Of a stretch of DNA of 64,000 nt, positions 47,779 to 60,607 are shown in pieces. Both the position numbers and the translations under genes were made by a program. The notes under the pieces are model-generated. The model was not told the origin of the DNA. It did not search any database and worked only from the letters and a program-made list of their open reading frames with translations. Numbering within the stretch: the first letter of the stretch is position 1; every line of letters begins with the position of its first letter. The stretch is from Haemophilus parainfluenzae (lineage in GTDB: Bacteria > Pseudomonadota > Gammaproteobacteria > Enterobacterales > Pasteurellaceae), in contig NZ_CP063120.1 of the NCBI RefSeq assembly GCF_014931395.1, forward strand, positions 248,001 to 312,000, read 5' to 3'.

Positions 47779-48723
47779 TTAGTTCACTTCTTTTATTCGT
47801 AGCTCTTTTGGAACTTCAAAGAACATATTCTCTTCTAAGCCTTGAAGCTCTTCGATACTATCGGCACCAAACTCTTTCAAGCGAGCAATCACGGATTGCA
47901 CCAACTCTTCCGGTGCTGAAGCGCCTGCGGTTACGCCAATTGTTTCAACGCCTTCAAACCAATCTGCCGCCACATCATTTGGATCATCAATCAATTTTGA
48001 TTTCACGCCCATACGCGATGCCAACTCAGCTAAACGGTTAGAATTTGATGAGTTTTTAGAGCCGACAACCACCACTAAATCACACTGTTTCGCTAATTCA
48101 CGCACGGCTTCTTGGCGATTGGTTGTCGCATAGCAAATATCGTTTTTATGAGGCCCTTGAATTGCAGGGTATTTGCTTTTCAATGCACTGATAGTTTCCG
48201 CCGTATCATCAAGAGAAAGCGTAGTTTGTGTCATAAAGGTTAAATCATCATTTTCTTGAACCGGCAAACGAGCAATATCTTCTACGCTTTCAATTAAGAA
48301 AATACCACCTTCGGCATTATTATACTGCCCCATTGTGCCTTCCACTTCTGGATGCCCTTTGTGCCCGATCAAAATCGCTTTCGTCCCTTTACGGCTCGCA
48401 CGTGCGACTTGCATATGTACTTTGGTTACCAACGGACAAGTAGCATCGAATACTTTTAACTGACGATCTTTCGCTTCCTGACGAACGGCTTGTGACACAC
48501 CATGAGCAGAGAAAATCACAATAGCGCCATCTGGTACTTCACTTAATTCTTCGACGAAGATCGCCCCACGCTCACGTAAACCATTCACCACAAAACGGTT
48601 ATGCACCACTTCGTGACGGACATAGATCGGTGCACCATGAATTTCAAGCGCTAATTCAACAATGCTAATGGCTCGATCGACACCCGCGCAAAATCCGCGA
48701 GGATTAGCTAAAATTATCTTCAT
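47779..48723 (-). CDS. ispH: 4-hydroxy-3-methylbut-2-enyl diphosphate reductase
   Basis: The 314-residue protein has the three iron-sulfur cysteines of IspH/Lyt[14 protein letters not shown] (Cys12), VFDATCPLV and [11 protein letters not shown]. It performs the last step of the MEP isoprenoid pathway, giving IPP and DMAPP. The start overlaps the lspA stop by 4 bp. Confidence 0.96.
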   Translation of the reverse strand: MKIILANPRGFCAGVDRAISIVELALEIHGAPIYVRHEVVHNRFVVNGLRERGAIFVEELSEVPDGAIVIFSAHGVSQAVRQEAKDRQLKVFDATCPLVTKVHMQVARASRKGTKAILIGHKGHPEVEGTMGQYNNAEGGIFLIESVEDIARLPVQENDDLTFMTQTTLSLDDTAETISALKSKYPAIQGPHKNDICYATTNRQEAVRELAKQCDLVVVVGSKNSSNSNRLAELASRMGVKSKLIDDPNDVAADWFEGVETIGVTAGASAPEELVQSVIARLKEFGADSIEELQGLEENMFFEVPKELRIKEVN

Positions 48724-49211
48724 TTTTGACCGCTCTTTTTATCACCTTTAAAGGCATCTAATGCTAATAAACCCGCACCAATACAAATGGCAATATCTGC
48801 CACATTAAATACCGGATAATGATGAATATCCCAATAAAAATCTAAGAAATCCACTACAAAACCGTTATACGCTCGGTCCACCATATTGGCTAACGCGCCA
48901 CCAATAATCAGCGCATAAGCTGAGTTTTGTAATTTTTGTTCTGCCGAATTCTTTTTCATAAAGTAAGCTAGCATTAAGGAAATCCCAATCGCGAGCACGA
49001 TAAAGAAATACTTCTGCCAACCATCATGATCTGCAAATAAACTGAACGCAGCCCCAGGATTGCGCACATAGGTCAGATTAAAAATAGGCAATATATTTAC
49101 GCTTTCATATAAATCAAAGCGCTGAACCACAATATATTTGGTCAGTAAATCGAGGATAAATGCGACCGCACTTATCCAAAGGAATGAAAGTCCTGTTTTA
49201 TTTTTTGTCAT
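48720..49211 (-). CDS. lspA: Lipoprotein signal peptidase
   Basis: The 163-residue protein has four hydrophobic segments with [12 protein letters not shown] and the catalytic aspartate regions [14 protein letters not shown] and VVDFLDF. It cleaves prolipoprotein signal peptides after lipid transfer. It is translationally coupled to ispH by a 4-bp overlap. Confidence 0.95.
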   Translation of the reverse strand: MTKNKTGLSFLWISAVAFILDLLTKYIVVQRFDLYESVNILPIFNLTYVRNPGAAFSLFADHDGWQKYFFIVLAIGISLMLAYFMKKNSAEQKLQNSAYALIIGGALANMVDRAYNGFVVDFLDFYWDIHHYPVFNVADIAICIGAGLLALDAFKGDKKSGQK

Positions 49212-49291
49212 AGGAAATTATCTGTCTTTATAAATGGACGATGATTTTAGCAACTCGAATAGCCTTTATAAAGTAAAAGGCATCAAATTAT

Positions 49292-49317
49292 AAAAGGCGA
49301 ACACATTGGTTCGCCTT
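49292..49317 (-). terminator. glmU terminator
   Basis: AAGGCGAAC and GTTCGCCTT form a 9-bp stem around ACATTG, followed on the minus strand by TTTTATA, 11 bp past the glmU stop. Confidence 0.65.
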
Positions 49318-49327
49318 GCAATGTTAA

Positions 49328-50698
49328 TTATTTTTTCTTCACCGGTCTTTGCCAACCTTGAATATGACGTTGAGGCACGCGAGTAATCACCAGCTCATCT
49401 TTCTCAATATTTTGAGTAATCGTTGAACCTGCCCCAATAGTTGCACCATCTGCCACGGTAACTGGTGCAACTAACTGCGTATCCGACCCCACAAACACAT
49501 TGTTACCAATGATTGTTTTAAATTTATTTGCACCATCATAGTTACAAGTAATGACACCCGCACCGATATTACAGTTTTCACCGATTTCGGTATCACCCAC
49601 ATAAGTCAGGTGGTTTACTTTAGAGCCTTTACCCACTGTGGATTTTTTAATTTCCACAAAGTTGCCCACATGGGTTTCAGCGGCTAATTCAGCACCTGGA
49701 CGTAAACGAGAGAATGGACCAATCGCCGCTTTCTCACCAATTGTCGCATCTTCTAAAACAGAATAAGGCTTGATTTCAACATCATCACCAATGGTCACGT
49801 TTTTCAATACGCAACCTGCACCGATTTTTACACGATCACCCAAGCGCACATTGCCTTCCACAATTACATTCACATCAATTTCAACATCTTTACCGTGCTC
49901 TAATGTGCCGCGTAAATCAAAACGCTCAGGGTCAATCAACATCACGCCTGCAAGTAAAAGTTTTTCTGCTTGTTTACGTTGATAATAGCGTTCCATTTTG
50001 GCTAATTGTAGGCGATTATTTACCCCTTCAACTTCCATAAAATCAGTTGCTTGAACAGCTACAATCGGACAACCATCTTGATGAGCTAAGCCAATTACAT
50101 CAGTAATATAAAACTCGCCTTGTGCATTATTATTATCTAAACGCGCTAACCATTTTTTGAAACTTGCACCATCTGAAACTAACACACCTGTATTAATCTC
50201 TTGAATTTTAAGCTGCTCAGGTGTTGCATCTTTTTGTTCAACAATCCCTACAACTTTGCCATTTTCACGTACGATTCGACCATAACCTGTTGGGTTATCT
50301 AATACGACGGTTAACACTGCGATACCATTTTCAGGTTTCGCATCGATTAATTTTTGCAATGTTTCCGGTGTAATCATTGGGCCATCGCCATACACCATTA
50401 AAACATTTTCATCATCACGGAAAAAAGGCATTGCTTGTTGCATAGCATGTCCTGTACCCAATTGTTCCGCTTGGAATACCCAGTTCACGCTTTCATTTGC
50501 CAAACGCTCACGCATTAATTCGCCACCGTGACCATAAATCAAATGCACGTTTTCCGCACCTAATTGATTTGCCGTATCGATCACATGTTTGACCATCGGT
50601 TTTCCTGCCACTTTATGCAAGACTTTTGGTAAATCAGAATACATACGAGTGCCTTTACCGGCCGCTAAAATCACCACGCTTAATGCTTTATTTGTCAT
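49328..50698 (-). CDS. glmU: Bifunctional GlcNAc-1-P uridylyltransferase / GlcN-1-P acetyltransferase
   Basis: The 456-residue protein has the uridylyltransferase motif [29 protein letters not shown] and GDGPMIT in the N-terminal half and a left-handed beta-helix of hexapeptide repeats ending [20 protein letters not shown] in the C-terminal half. It makes UDP-GlcNAc for peptidoglycan and LPS. Confidence 0.96.
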   Translation of the reverse strand: MTNKALSVVILAAGKGTRMYSDLPKVLHKVAGKPMVKHVIDTANQLGAENVHLIYGHGGELMRERLANESVNWVFQAEQLGTGHAMQQAMPFFRDDENVLMVYGDGPMITPETLQKLIDAKPENGIAVLTVVLDNPTGYGRIVRENGKVVGIVEQKDATPEQLKIQEINTGVLVSDGASFKKWLARLDNNNAQGEFYITDVIGLAHQDGCPIVAVQATDFMEVEGVNNRLQLAKMERYYQRKQAEKLLLAGVMLIDPERFDLRGTLEHGKDVEIDVNVIVEGNVRLGDRVKIGAGCVLKNVTIGDDVEIKPYSVLEDATIGEKAAIGPFSRLRPGAELAAETHVGNFVEIKKSTVGKGSKVNHLTYVGDTEIGENCNIGAGVITCNYDGANKFKTIIGNNVFVGSDTQLVAPVTVADGATIGAGSTITQNIEKDELVITRVPQRHIQGWQRPVKKK

Positions 50699-50841
50699 AA
50701 ATTCATCTCTTCTTTATAAAAAATTTGGGCGTATTCTATCGTAGAATGGAGAATATGATAAGCCATTTAATTTTCATACATTCCTGACAAGACAAGATTG
50801 TATAAAAATCTCAAATCCTGTAAACTATCCTCCCGTCTTGA

Positions 50842-50918
50842 TAGCTAATCATCTTTTTCTTTTATTTTTGACCGCACTTTTCAGTATTCTGCACAAATTT
50901 GCATAAAAGATGATTGGC

Positions 50919-50920
<2 letters not shown>
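50842..50920. other. Interrupted inverted repeat spanning the pyrG promoter
   Basis: TAGCTAATCATCTTTT (50842-50857) and AAAAGATGATTGGCTA (50905-50920) are inverted copies with one mismatch, 47 bp apart. The right arm runs into the likely pyrG -10 element. An uptake signal (50871-50879) lies in the spacer. Confidence 0.6.
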
Positions 50921-52594
<1,674 letters not shown>

Positions 52595-52615
52595 TTTACT
52601 GATAATTCAATAAAC

Positions 52616-52653
52616 AAGTGCGGTCAAAAATTCTTGTGTTTTTGACCGCACTT
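52616..52653 (+). terminator. pyrG terminator of two inverted uptake signals
   Basis: AAGTGCGGTCAAAAA pairs perfectly with TTTTTGACCGCACTT over 15 bp with an 8-nt loop. Both arms hold exact, extended uptake signals. The T-rich end of the right-hand stem and following TTT fit termination. Confidence 0.75.
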
Positions 52654-52687
52654 TGCATTTTTAAGCATTTTAATTTGATTGATTCTA

Positions 52688-53641
52688 TTACCGTTTCACC
52701 AAACGATAAGGCAAGATCTGCATTTTACATTTATCAGAAATATCATCTGAATCGAAATCATCAATAAAATGCCAATGTGCGGTATCTTTTGTTAAATCAG
52801 TGAGATAAATTTGAGTGTTACCTACTTTATAACGACACTCACCAATAACAAAATTCCTTTCAGTACTTGCTTCATCCATATAATCACCGTGAACAACTTG
52901 GATAAGCTTCGCATAATTGGTTAAATCAGTGTAATACCACCAAATATCAAATTTATCTTTATCATTAGCTAACTGAACTTGCAAACTCGGATCTACAAAG
53001 TTCGTATTATAACTATGAGCTTGCATTATTTGTGAACTGATTAACTCATTATGTTTCCAAAGATAATCATAATTGAGCTGGCGATTTTCATAAAATGCAA
53101 CTTTACTCTTTAAACGAATCGTCGGTAGAATAACTTCACCTTCAGGTATTTCACAACTGGCTAAGGTAAAATCAGAATAAGACATCGAAGGCCCCTTACC
53201 TTTTATTCGTACAAAAACAAAACTTCCTCTACTCAAACAAGACTGTCCATTAATAGAAATCGTTTCTGGCATACCTAAGTCAGTATCAGGTTGTTCACCC
53301 AATCTAACCAAGTCATTGATTCTAACTACATGACTATTTAATGAAAGTTTATTTAAACGAAAATCGCCCCACTTAAAATACGTATTATCGAGCGTAATAA
53401 CATAATCTGGTGCATCTTCTCCGGTTGTTGCAAAAACAAATGCATTCGGAGATAAATCATCAATCCCTGCTAAATACGGTTTATCTTGTAACTGAACACC
53501 TCTAAGCCCCCAATCTTGTGGCGCTGAAGAAAACAAAACATAAAATACGAAATAACTCAAAATCAATAATAATGTGACAATTCCAAGCAATATACCAATT
53601 GTCCACAAACATATTTCTAATGGTGTCTTTAAACGCTGCAT
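52688..53641 (-). CDS. Membrane-anchored protein of unknown function
   Basis: I do not recognise this 317-residue protein. One hydrophobic segment near the N-terminus (about residues 10-37) is followed by a beta-rich, probably periplasmic domain with four cysteines (in GQSCLSRG, LASCEIPEG, IGECRYKVG, SDKCKMQI), enough for two disulfides. Its convergent neighbour is pyrG and the next gene on the other strand also encodes an unrecognised exported protein. The local sequence is AT-rich and lacks exact uptake signals. Confidence 0.55.
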   Translation of the reverse strand: MQRLKTPLEICLWTIGILLGIVTLLLILSYFVFYVLFSSAPQDWGLRGVQLQDKPYLAGIDDLSPNAFVFATTGEDAPDYVITLDNTYFKWGDFRLNKLSLNSHVVRINDLVRLGEQPDTDLGMPETISINGQSCLSRGSFVFVRIKGKGPSMSYSDFTLASCEIPEGEVILPTIRLKSKVAFYENRQLNYDYLWKHNELISSQIMQAHSYNTNFVDPSLQVQLANDKDKFDIWWYYTDLTNYAKLIQVVHGDYMDEASTERNFVIGECRYKVGNTQIYLTDLTKDTAHWHFIDDFDSDDISDKCKMQILPYRLVKR

Positions 53642-53900
53642 ATTTCCTAATATCTCTCTTAATCAATATATTTGTGTATTATGCTTTTCTTATCAAGACA
53701 GAAAAATTACCTCTTCCCGAAATACTTTCATCATTTTCTTACCCTATAAAAAAGCAAATTTATTTAACTACACTTCAAAAAACATTTGAATTAGTATAAC
53801 ATTTTAGTCAACTATTTATCTAACTTAAATAAGTGGTTACTTTTTAAATATATTTATAAAACATTCGTCAATTCAACTGCTTGTTATAAAAGGAATAACC

Positions 53901-54740
53901 ATGCATAAATTTTTACTGACTGCCCTTCTCGCTAGCCTTTCTACCTCTGCTTTCGCACTTTTCCCTATTCAAACCGATTGGCAAGCGAATCACTTACAAG
54001 GCAAAGTGAAATCTGTTATTTCACATTCGGAAGATAATCCTGAATCGGCAGAAGGAGAGGTGGTCACGAACGATGTTCGTCAATTTTATAACGAACAAGG
54101 CTTTTTAATTAAAACTGAAGAGATTACCCAAGAATCTGAATATTCCGATAAAACGACGGCGAATTATCGATATGATCAAAACAATCGATTAGAAGAAATT
54201 CGTTTCGATATCTATAAAGAGACTCATGGAAGACTCTACCACTATCAAGAAAACCGCGATGGTTCGGGTATCATTTTAGAAATCACTTATGTAGGCAAAA
54301 AGCCGAAAAAACCGAATTTTCAAGAAGATTACATCAAAAGAGTTTACGACAAAGATGGCAAACTCATCTCTGAAGCTGTTTATTATGCAAAGATGATTGA
54401 CGGCCATGCGAAAAAATTCCATTACAAGGACGATAAACTCATCAAAGCTTGTGACTTTGATGACAATGGAAAAGAAAGCAATTGCGAAACTTATCGTTAT
54501 CTCGAAAATGGCAACTTTGTAAATAACACGTCTTTTAATAATGGACGAGCAGATTTTACTTATGACAAAAACCACAATGAATTAAAACGCGAAATTTTTG
54601 ACCTACATGGGAAATTAGAAGAGACGCTCACAACACGTCATAAATTTGATCAACACGGTAATGTGATTGAAAGCATTATGTATGATGAAAAAGGTATATG
54701 GTTAAATAAAACCACAAAGAAATATGAATATTATCAATAA
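53901..54740 (+). CDS. Exported YD-repeat-like protein of unknown function
   Basis: The 279-residue protein has a signal peptide (MHKFLLTALLASLSTSAFA). The rest has irregular repeats in which an aromatic-Asp/Asn turn recurs (RQFYNEQGFLIKTEE, YRYDQNNRLEEIRFD, RVYDKDGKLISEAVYY, FTYDKNHNELKREIFD, HKFDQHGNVIESIMYD), like YD/RHS-type beta repeats. It would be a periplasmic or surface beta-rich protein. AAAGGAATAACC precedes the ATG. The frame continues beyond the stop into 39 further sense codons (see 54741-54860). Confidence 0.6.
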   Translation: MHKFLLTALLASLSTSAFALFPIQTDWQANHLQGKVKSVISHSEDNPESAEGEVVTNDVRQFYNEQGFLIKTEEITQESEYSDKTTANYRYDQNNRLEEIRFDIYKETHGRLYHYQENRDGSGIILEITYVGKKPKKPNFQEDYIKRVYDKDGKLISEAVYYAKMIDGHAKKFHYKDDKLIKACDFDDNGKESNCETYRYLENGNFVNNTSFNNGRADFTYDKNHNELKREIFDLHGKLEETLTTRHKFDQHGNVIESIMYDEKGIWLNKTTKKYEYYQ

Positions 54741-54860
54741 CTGCCTTTGCTTTATGTTAATACGGGTTCCGACAATTTCTATTGCTTAGTTTGTCCAAAA
54801 TCAGCAGCACCTCGCATAATAGAAATTGCAGATATATTAAATTTACCTATCAATCATTAA
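54741..54860 (+). pseudogene. Possible coding remnant in frame after the YD-like gene
   Basis: Directly after the TAA at 54738-54740 the same frame stays open for 39 codons to a TAA at 54858-54860. The translation (LPLLYVNTGSDNFYCLVCP at the start) looks like real protein. It has no start codon or Shine-Dalgarno of its own. It may be the 3' remnant of a lost neighbour gene or a former C-terminus. The rest of the 54741-55084 gap (54861-55084) shows no gene I can support. Confidence 0.35.
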
Positions 54861-55084
54861 ATTTCAGATAGGAAAACGTCCTAGCAGCAATAAAGAGCGG
54901 TCAGTTTTTGTTGCATTTTTGCAAAATATCTCAGTGATTAAATAGTGGAATTTGTAATGTGAGTGAAAAGTAGCAAAGCCCCGCTCTATAAAAATATTTT
55001 AGATAACTAACAAAGTTAAACTTCTGACTATCGCTGCGGCCGTAATTTAAATAGAATACGCTTTTATCTACACGGAAATGAAAA

Positions 55085-56020
55085 ATGAAACTTGCTGTTA
55101 TTTTACCCGCATACAATGCAGAAAATTTTATTGCTGAATGTTTAGAGTCATTATTGAATCAGACATTTAGTGATTTTTGTATTCTTGCGGTTAATGATGC
55201 TTCTACCGATAACACAGGTAACATTCTCGAAGATTATGCGGCGAAAGATACTCGCTTACGTGTTTACCATTTACCACAAAACCAAGGTGAGCCTGCTGTA
55301 ATGCAATTTGCCATGGATATGTTTAACTATATGAATGTTGAATATGTTGCACGTATGGATGCCGATGATATTTGTGTACCACACCGTTTTGAAAAACAAG
55401 TTCAATATTTAGACGAGCATCCCGAAATTGATATTTTAGGAAGTAATGCTCTGCTCTTTAATGATGGGCAAACTGATAAAGCGACTAAAGTGAGTACACT
55501 TCCTCTTTTAGATAAAGATATAAAAGCACATTTTTCTTTAGCTCGAGACAATATCATTAATCCCTCTTCAATGTGGCGACATTCTAGTATCAAGGCGCTC
55601 GGGATTAATTATGCACAAACAGCCACTGCACCCGATTTTCATATGTGGGTACAATGCGCATTACACAAAAAGACATTTGCGAATTTACCAGAACCCTTGT
55701 TGCTTTATCGGATACATCAAGCCCAAGCGAGTAAAATACATGACAAAATTAGCGAGTCTGTTCAATACTCTATGGAGCTATGGATAAGTCATTTATTTCC
55801 AGAATTAACACCTAAAGAAGTCAGCCTATTAAGTCTTATACTGCACGGCAAAACCATTAAATTACGCACTGAAGAGTTTGAAATCGCCTTTTCGGCTTAT
55901 GACAAAGTTCGTTCTAATAATGGAAACTCGCTATTTGGAGAAGATCGAGAAACCATGTTTAGTATTTTAGACAGACATACGCAAGCTTTAAAAAAGGTAT
56001 TCTATAAACACATATCTTAA
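55085..56020 (+). CDS. GT2 family glycosyltransferase
   Basis: The 311-residue protein has the GT-A family 2 motifs VILPAYNAENFIAECLESLL, VNDASTDNT and ARMDADDI (the DAD metal site), followed by PHRFEKQVQYLDEHPEID. This form is common in LPS outer-core and capsule glycosyltransferases of Pasteurellaceae. It stands alone, away from the O-antigen operon, so an LOS-core role is plausible. I saw no simple-sequence repeat that would make it phase variable. Confidence 0.82.
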   Translation: MKLAVILPAYNAENFIAECLESLLNQTFSDFCILAVNDASTDNTGNILEDYAAKDTRLRVYHLPQNQGEPAVMQFAMDMFNYMNVEYVARMDADDICVPHRFEKQVQYLDEHPEIDILGSNALLFNDGQTDKATKVSTLPLLDKDIKAHFSLARDNIINPSSMWRHSSIKALGINYAQTATAPDFHMWVQCALHKKTFANLPEPLLLYRIHQAQASKIHDKISESVQYSMELWISHLFPELTPKEVSLLSLILHGKTIKLRTEEFEIAFSAYDKVRSNNGNSLFGEDRETMFSILDRHTQALKKVFYKHIS

Positions 56021-56054
56021 TATTTAAAGCGGTCATTTTTAGCTAATTTTTACA

Positions 56055-56085
56055 AAAAACGCTGTGAAACATCACAGCGTTTTAT
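56055..56085. terminator. Terminator between the glycosyltransferase and DUF4153 genes
   Basis: AAACGCTGTGA and TCACAGCGTTT form an 11-bp stem with loop AACA; T-rich sequence follows on both strands, fitting the convergent genes. Confidence 0.75.
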
Positions 56086-56093
56086 ATTTACGA

Positions 56094-57866
56094 TTACTTA
56101 TCAAAAATAGCTTTCGTATATATTCGACGATAGTAATAACCACTTTCTGGTCTAAATCCCATATAAAGCTCATTCAAATAAATCGTAAAGCTTGGTCTAT
56201 CAATTTTTAATAAATCTTGGCTAAGCGATTTAAGCTCAGCGTTAGAGATTTTTTTCATCGGGTCTAGCTGATGTTCTTTAAATACTTTATGAATATGTTC
56301 ATCCATATTCGTACAATATCTGTCATGATCTTCAACAAAGCAAACCTCTGGCTTCTCTTCGTGCTTATCCGCTTTTTCATCAGATTTCATATAAGTCTGA
56401 CGCTCTGTACGATTAAATGCATAAATCGGTACACGAATCCATTTTTTATACGGCGTGACATCAATTGACTCCCATAGAAATTCTATTGTTATTTCTCGGT
56501 TGCTAATTGCTTGGCCATCGATGCGGATCTCATCACGATAAATATCGACTTTCAAAAGTTCTTTCGATTTTTCACCATATTGCTTCTGAAATACCTCTCG
56601 TCTTTCTTGATAAGCATCTTCTACAGAAGAGTCTAGCTCTATACTGTAAAGCAAATAGTCTGATACACTATCTAATTCTTTCCAATCCTTAAGCTCGCTT
56701 TTTGGCATATTTTCTAAACGTTCGTCAAAATCTACATCATTACGAATTTTGCCTGAACTATCGGATAAATTTAGTTTTGTTAATAACTGTTCAAAACGTT
56801 CCGTTTGGCTTTGGTAAGCGATTTCTTGTGTTTTCACCACCCAAGTCATGGCAAAAATTGCCACCATGACAACCCCAGAAATCAGCCGGTATTGACGTGC
56901 TTTTGGCACAATCAGTATCGCATAAGCAATCGTAATCGCCGTAGCCAAGGCCACTAAATAAATACGTTGTTCCGTCCAAGCATAAGCACTAATACGGCGA
57001 TCAATCGCCAGCCATAGCAACACGATTGGCACAATAGCAAGATATGGATAGAACTTAAAGAAAGTTTCCCAGCGGGCTTTAGCACAAATAGAACGTAATG
57101 CATATACGCCTAAACCACCAAGCAGGTAAGGCAAGGTAATATTAGCCAGCATCCCTTTTGGTAATACGCCTTCAAAAATAATTTGAACAACATAAGCATA
57201 AAGCAACACAGTGAAAATCATCAATGCTGGTGCTAATACGAAATTAACTAAAATTTCAAAAATGCGATTTAACGTCATTTCCGATTTAGCTTGGCGTTGT
57301 TGGAACACTAAGAAAAACAGTGGCTGAGTAAAAATGCCTAAAGAAGTATAAAAATGACTGTAGAAACTATAAGAAAACTCGACATTAAAGAGTGTTGTAA
57401 TCGTAAATAGAATAGCCGCGACTAATCCAAACACCAACAACCATACCGCCGTCGCTAAGCCAAGATGGAATAGATTGGTAAAATTACGGTAGGTAAACCC
57501 TTGATTATTTTTTTCAAATGGGAAGCCTAATAATACCAGTAACGCAATAAAATTTGCGCCCCAAAATTTTGGACTCGTGAGATAAAACTCTGCACTATCA
57601 TTAGTCATGCCAATAATGGCCAGCGCCACCAATGGCACAATCCATGAAAAACGATACCAAGAATATGGGCGAGAGAGATAAACAAAGATAAACAACATTG
57701 GCTCAAATACCCAATAAGCCAAATGATCATTTCCTTGACGAGGCTCTAATTCCATAAACCAAATTCCAATTGCAAATGCACTAATTAGAAAAATTGCAAT
57801 CGGATGTGCAGACACTGCATTTTTTATCTGCGCTTTAGTCTTTTCGAAAAATGTTGAAATAGACAT
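56094..57866 (-). CDS. DUF4153 polytopic membrane protein
   Basis: The protein (590 residues from the ATG at 57866) has about eleven hydrophobic segments in the first 355 residues and a soluble C-terminal domain of about 230 residues. PALMIFTVLLYAYVVQIIFE and VLPKGMLANITLPYLLGG resemble the DUF4153 family. Function is unknown. AAAAGGA abuts an ATG two codons earlier, so the later ATG is better placed. The gap from here to eno holds no gene. Confidence 0.75.
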   Translation of the reverse strand: MSISTFFEKTKAQIKNAVSAHPIAIFLISAFAIGIWFMELEPRQGNDHLAYWVFEPMLFIFVYLSRPYSWYRFSWIVPLVALAIIGMTNDSAEFYLTSPKFWGANFIALLVLLGFPFEKNNQGFTYRNFTNLFHLGLATAVWLLVFGLVAAILFTITTLFNVEFSYSFYSHFYTSLGIFTQPLFFLVFQQRQAKSEMTLNRIFEILVNFVLAPALMIFTVLLYAYVVQIIFEGVLPKGMLANITLPYLLGGLGVYALRSICAKARWETFFKFYPYLAIVPIVLLWLAIDRRISAYAWTEQRIYLVALATAITIAYAILIVPKARQYRLISGVVMVAIFAMTWVVKTQEIAYQSQTERFEQLLTKLNLSDSSGKIRNDVDFDERLENMPKSELKDWKELDSVSDYLLYSIELDSSVEDAYQERREVFQKQYGEKSKELLKVDIYRDEIRIDGQAISNREITIEFLWESIDVTPYKKWIRVPIYAFNRTERQTYMKSDEKADKHEEKPEVCFVEDHDRYCTNMDEHIHKVFKEHQLDPMKKISNAELKSLSQDLLKIDRPSFTIYLNELYMGFRPESGYYYRRIYTKAIFDK

Positions 57867-58013
57867 AATCATTCCTTTTTTATTCTATAAAGTCTTAATT
57901 AACACTTAATAATTCATACTAAAACAGTATGGAATTTACTGGCACTTTAACGAACTTTTATGAATAAATCCACTAAAATTAGATAGATATTAGATAAAAA
58001 TAGACAAAATCTC

Positions 58014-58055
58014 ACCGCACTTGATTGAAAAATAAGATACAGATCAAAGTGCGGT
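58014..58055. repeat. Pair of inverted uptake signals upstream of eno
   Basis: ACCGCACTTGAT (58014-58025) and ATCAAAGTGCGGT (58043-58055) are inverted copies with a one-base insertion and a 17-nt spacer. They lie about 100 bp before eno, in the divergent region, where no gene ends; a simple terminator role is therefore unlikely. Confidence 0.6.
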
Positions 58056-58136
58056 CATTTTTCCAAGACAAATTTCTAAATTTGCTTTATTATATTGCCA
58101 CTTTAGGTTCGCCTAACTAATTTTAATTAACTTTAA

Positions 58137-59462
<1,326 letters not shown>

Positions 59463-59488
59463 TTTTTGCTTAATTTAATGTAAAATAG

Positions 59489-59522
59489 CACCGCACTTTG
59501 CACAAAAGTGCGGTGTTTTTTT
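59489..59522 (+). terminator. eno terminator of two inverted uptake signals
   Basis: CACCGCACTTT, loop GCACA, AAAGTGCGGTG form an 11-bp stem from two exact uptake signals, followed by seven T. It ends 10 bp before the Nudix gene. Confidence 0.85.
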
Positions 59523-59532
59523 AAGGTGTTTT

Positions 59533-60171
59533 ATGAAGACACAATCTGATTCACTTCTTACTGAACCTTGGCTATCTTGGGCTATCGAAATCCAAAGCAT
59601 TGCACAAAACGGGTTAACTTATTGCAAAAATATCTATGACATTGAACGCTATGAACGCTTGCGGGATTTGTCTGCTGAAATGCTTGCTTATAAAACAGCA
59701 ATACCCAAAGAAACCGTCAAATCACTTTTCTGCAATGAGGCAGGTTATCAAACCCCTAAAATAGACTCACGCGCAGCTATTTTCAAAGATGATAAAATTT
59801 TATTAGTACAAGAAAATGATGGACTTTGGTCACTGCCTGGCGGCTGGATAGATGTGCTAGAAACCATTTATAGTAATACGATTAAAGAAGTACGCGAAGA
59901 AGCGGGGCTTAATGTTAAACCGACTTTCATTATTGCTATTCACGAACAACATAAACGAAATTTTCCGCCTTTTGCGCATCCTGTACTCAAAACCTTCGTC
60001 ATGTGCGAACCATTAAGTGGTGAATTTCAACCAAATAGTGAAACAGTTCAATCTGCCTATTTTGCGTTGAGTGAACTGCCGCCAATGAATGAAGAAAAAA
60101 ATACGCCCGCACAGGTTGAACTTTGCTTTCAGGCACACCATAGTAGTCACTGGACTACACAATTTGATTAG
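59533..60171 (+). CDS. Nudix hydrolase with Nudix_N domain
   Basis: The 212-residue protein has an N-terminal domain (about 1-70; WLSWAIEIQSIAQNGLTY, DIERYERLRDLSAEML) typical of one group of ADP-ribose/ADP-sugar pyrophosphatases, then the Nudix box from Gly104 to Leu126 with Glu110, Glu119, Glu122 and Glu123. The usual Arg of the box is Lys118. It probably hydrolyses a nucleoside diphosphate derivative; the substrate is unknown. The gene is 8 bp before a DUF2251 gene. Confidence 0.85.
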   Translation: MKTQSDSLLTEPWLSWAIEIQSIAQNGLTYCKNIYDIERYERLRDLSAEMLAYKTAIPKETVKSLFCNEAGYQTPKIDSRAAIFKDDKILLVQENDGLWSLPGGWIDVLETIYSNTIKEVREEAGLNVKPTFIIAIHEQHKRNFPPFAHPVLKTFVMCEPLSGEFQPNSETVQSAYFALSELPPMNEEKNTPAQVELCFQAHHSSHWTTQFD

Positions 60172-60179
60172 GAAATACC

Positions 60180-60599
60180 ATGTTACATTTAACCCTCGAA
60201 GATCAACTCTTTCTCGGTCAACCAAAACAAGTCGGCACACACTCAACTGTGCATGATCATCTGGCTGTAATGTTTGAAGATGACGGTGAAACGGGCTATT
60301 TTTATGCGTTAGATATGCGTCAAAATGCACAACCTATTGTCGATTCCTTACACGTTTATAACGTCGATAATACACGCAATCACCATGAAGCACGTAAATT
60401 AGAAATCTGCTGGGATGAAAGCGGTTATTTAGCCTTATTGCTTATTAACGGCTATCCACATGCCGTATTTGATTTTGCTCATTTGATCGGCTATAACACC
60501 AATAAACATCCTCAGCCTGACTTAATGAGCATGTGGACACACGAAGAAATCACCAATGAACGTGCGACCGTATGGCTTGGTGTGAATACGATTAAATAG
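60180..60599 (+). CDS. DUF2251 family protein
   Basis: The 139-residue cytosolic protein contains VMFEDDGETGYFYALD and LEICWDESGYLALLLINGYP, which I associate with the DUF2251 family. Function is unknown. It lies between the Nudix and yigB-like genes with gaps of 8 bp on each side, so all three are probably cotranscribed. Confidence 0.65.
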   Translation: MLHLTLEDQLFLGQPKQVGTHSTVHDHLAVMFEDDGETGYFYALDMRQNAQPIVDSLHVYNVDNTRNHHEARKLEICWDESGYLALLLINGYPHAVFDFAHLIGYNTNKHPQPDLMSMWTHEEITNERATVWLGVNTIK

Positions 60600-60607
60600 G
60601 ATTAACT

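Noticed and set aside
54931..55116. Minus-strand 61-codon open frame overlapping the start of the glycosyltransferase gene
   Set aside because: Its N-terminal part is antisense to the GT2 coding start and it has no Shine-Dalgarno. The stretch NYGRSDSQKFNFVSYL looks protein-like and might belong to an interspersed repeat, but I cannot support a gene.
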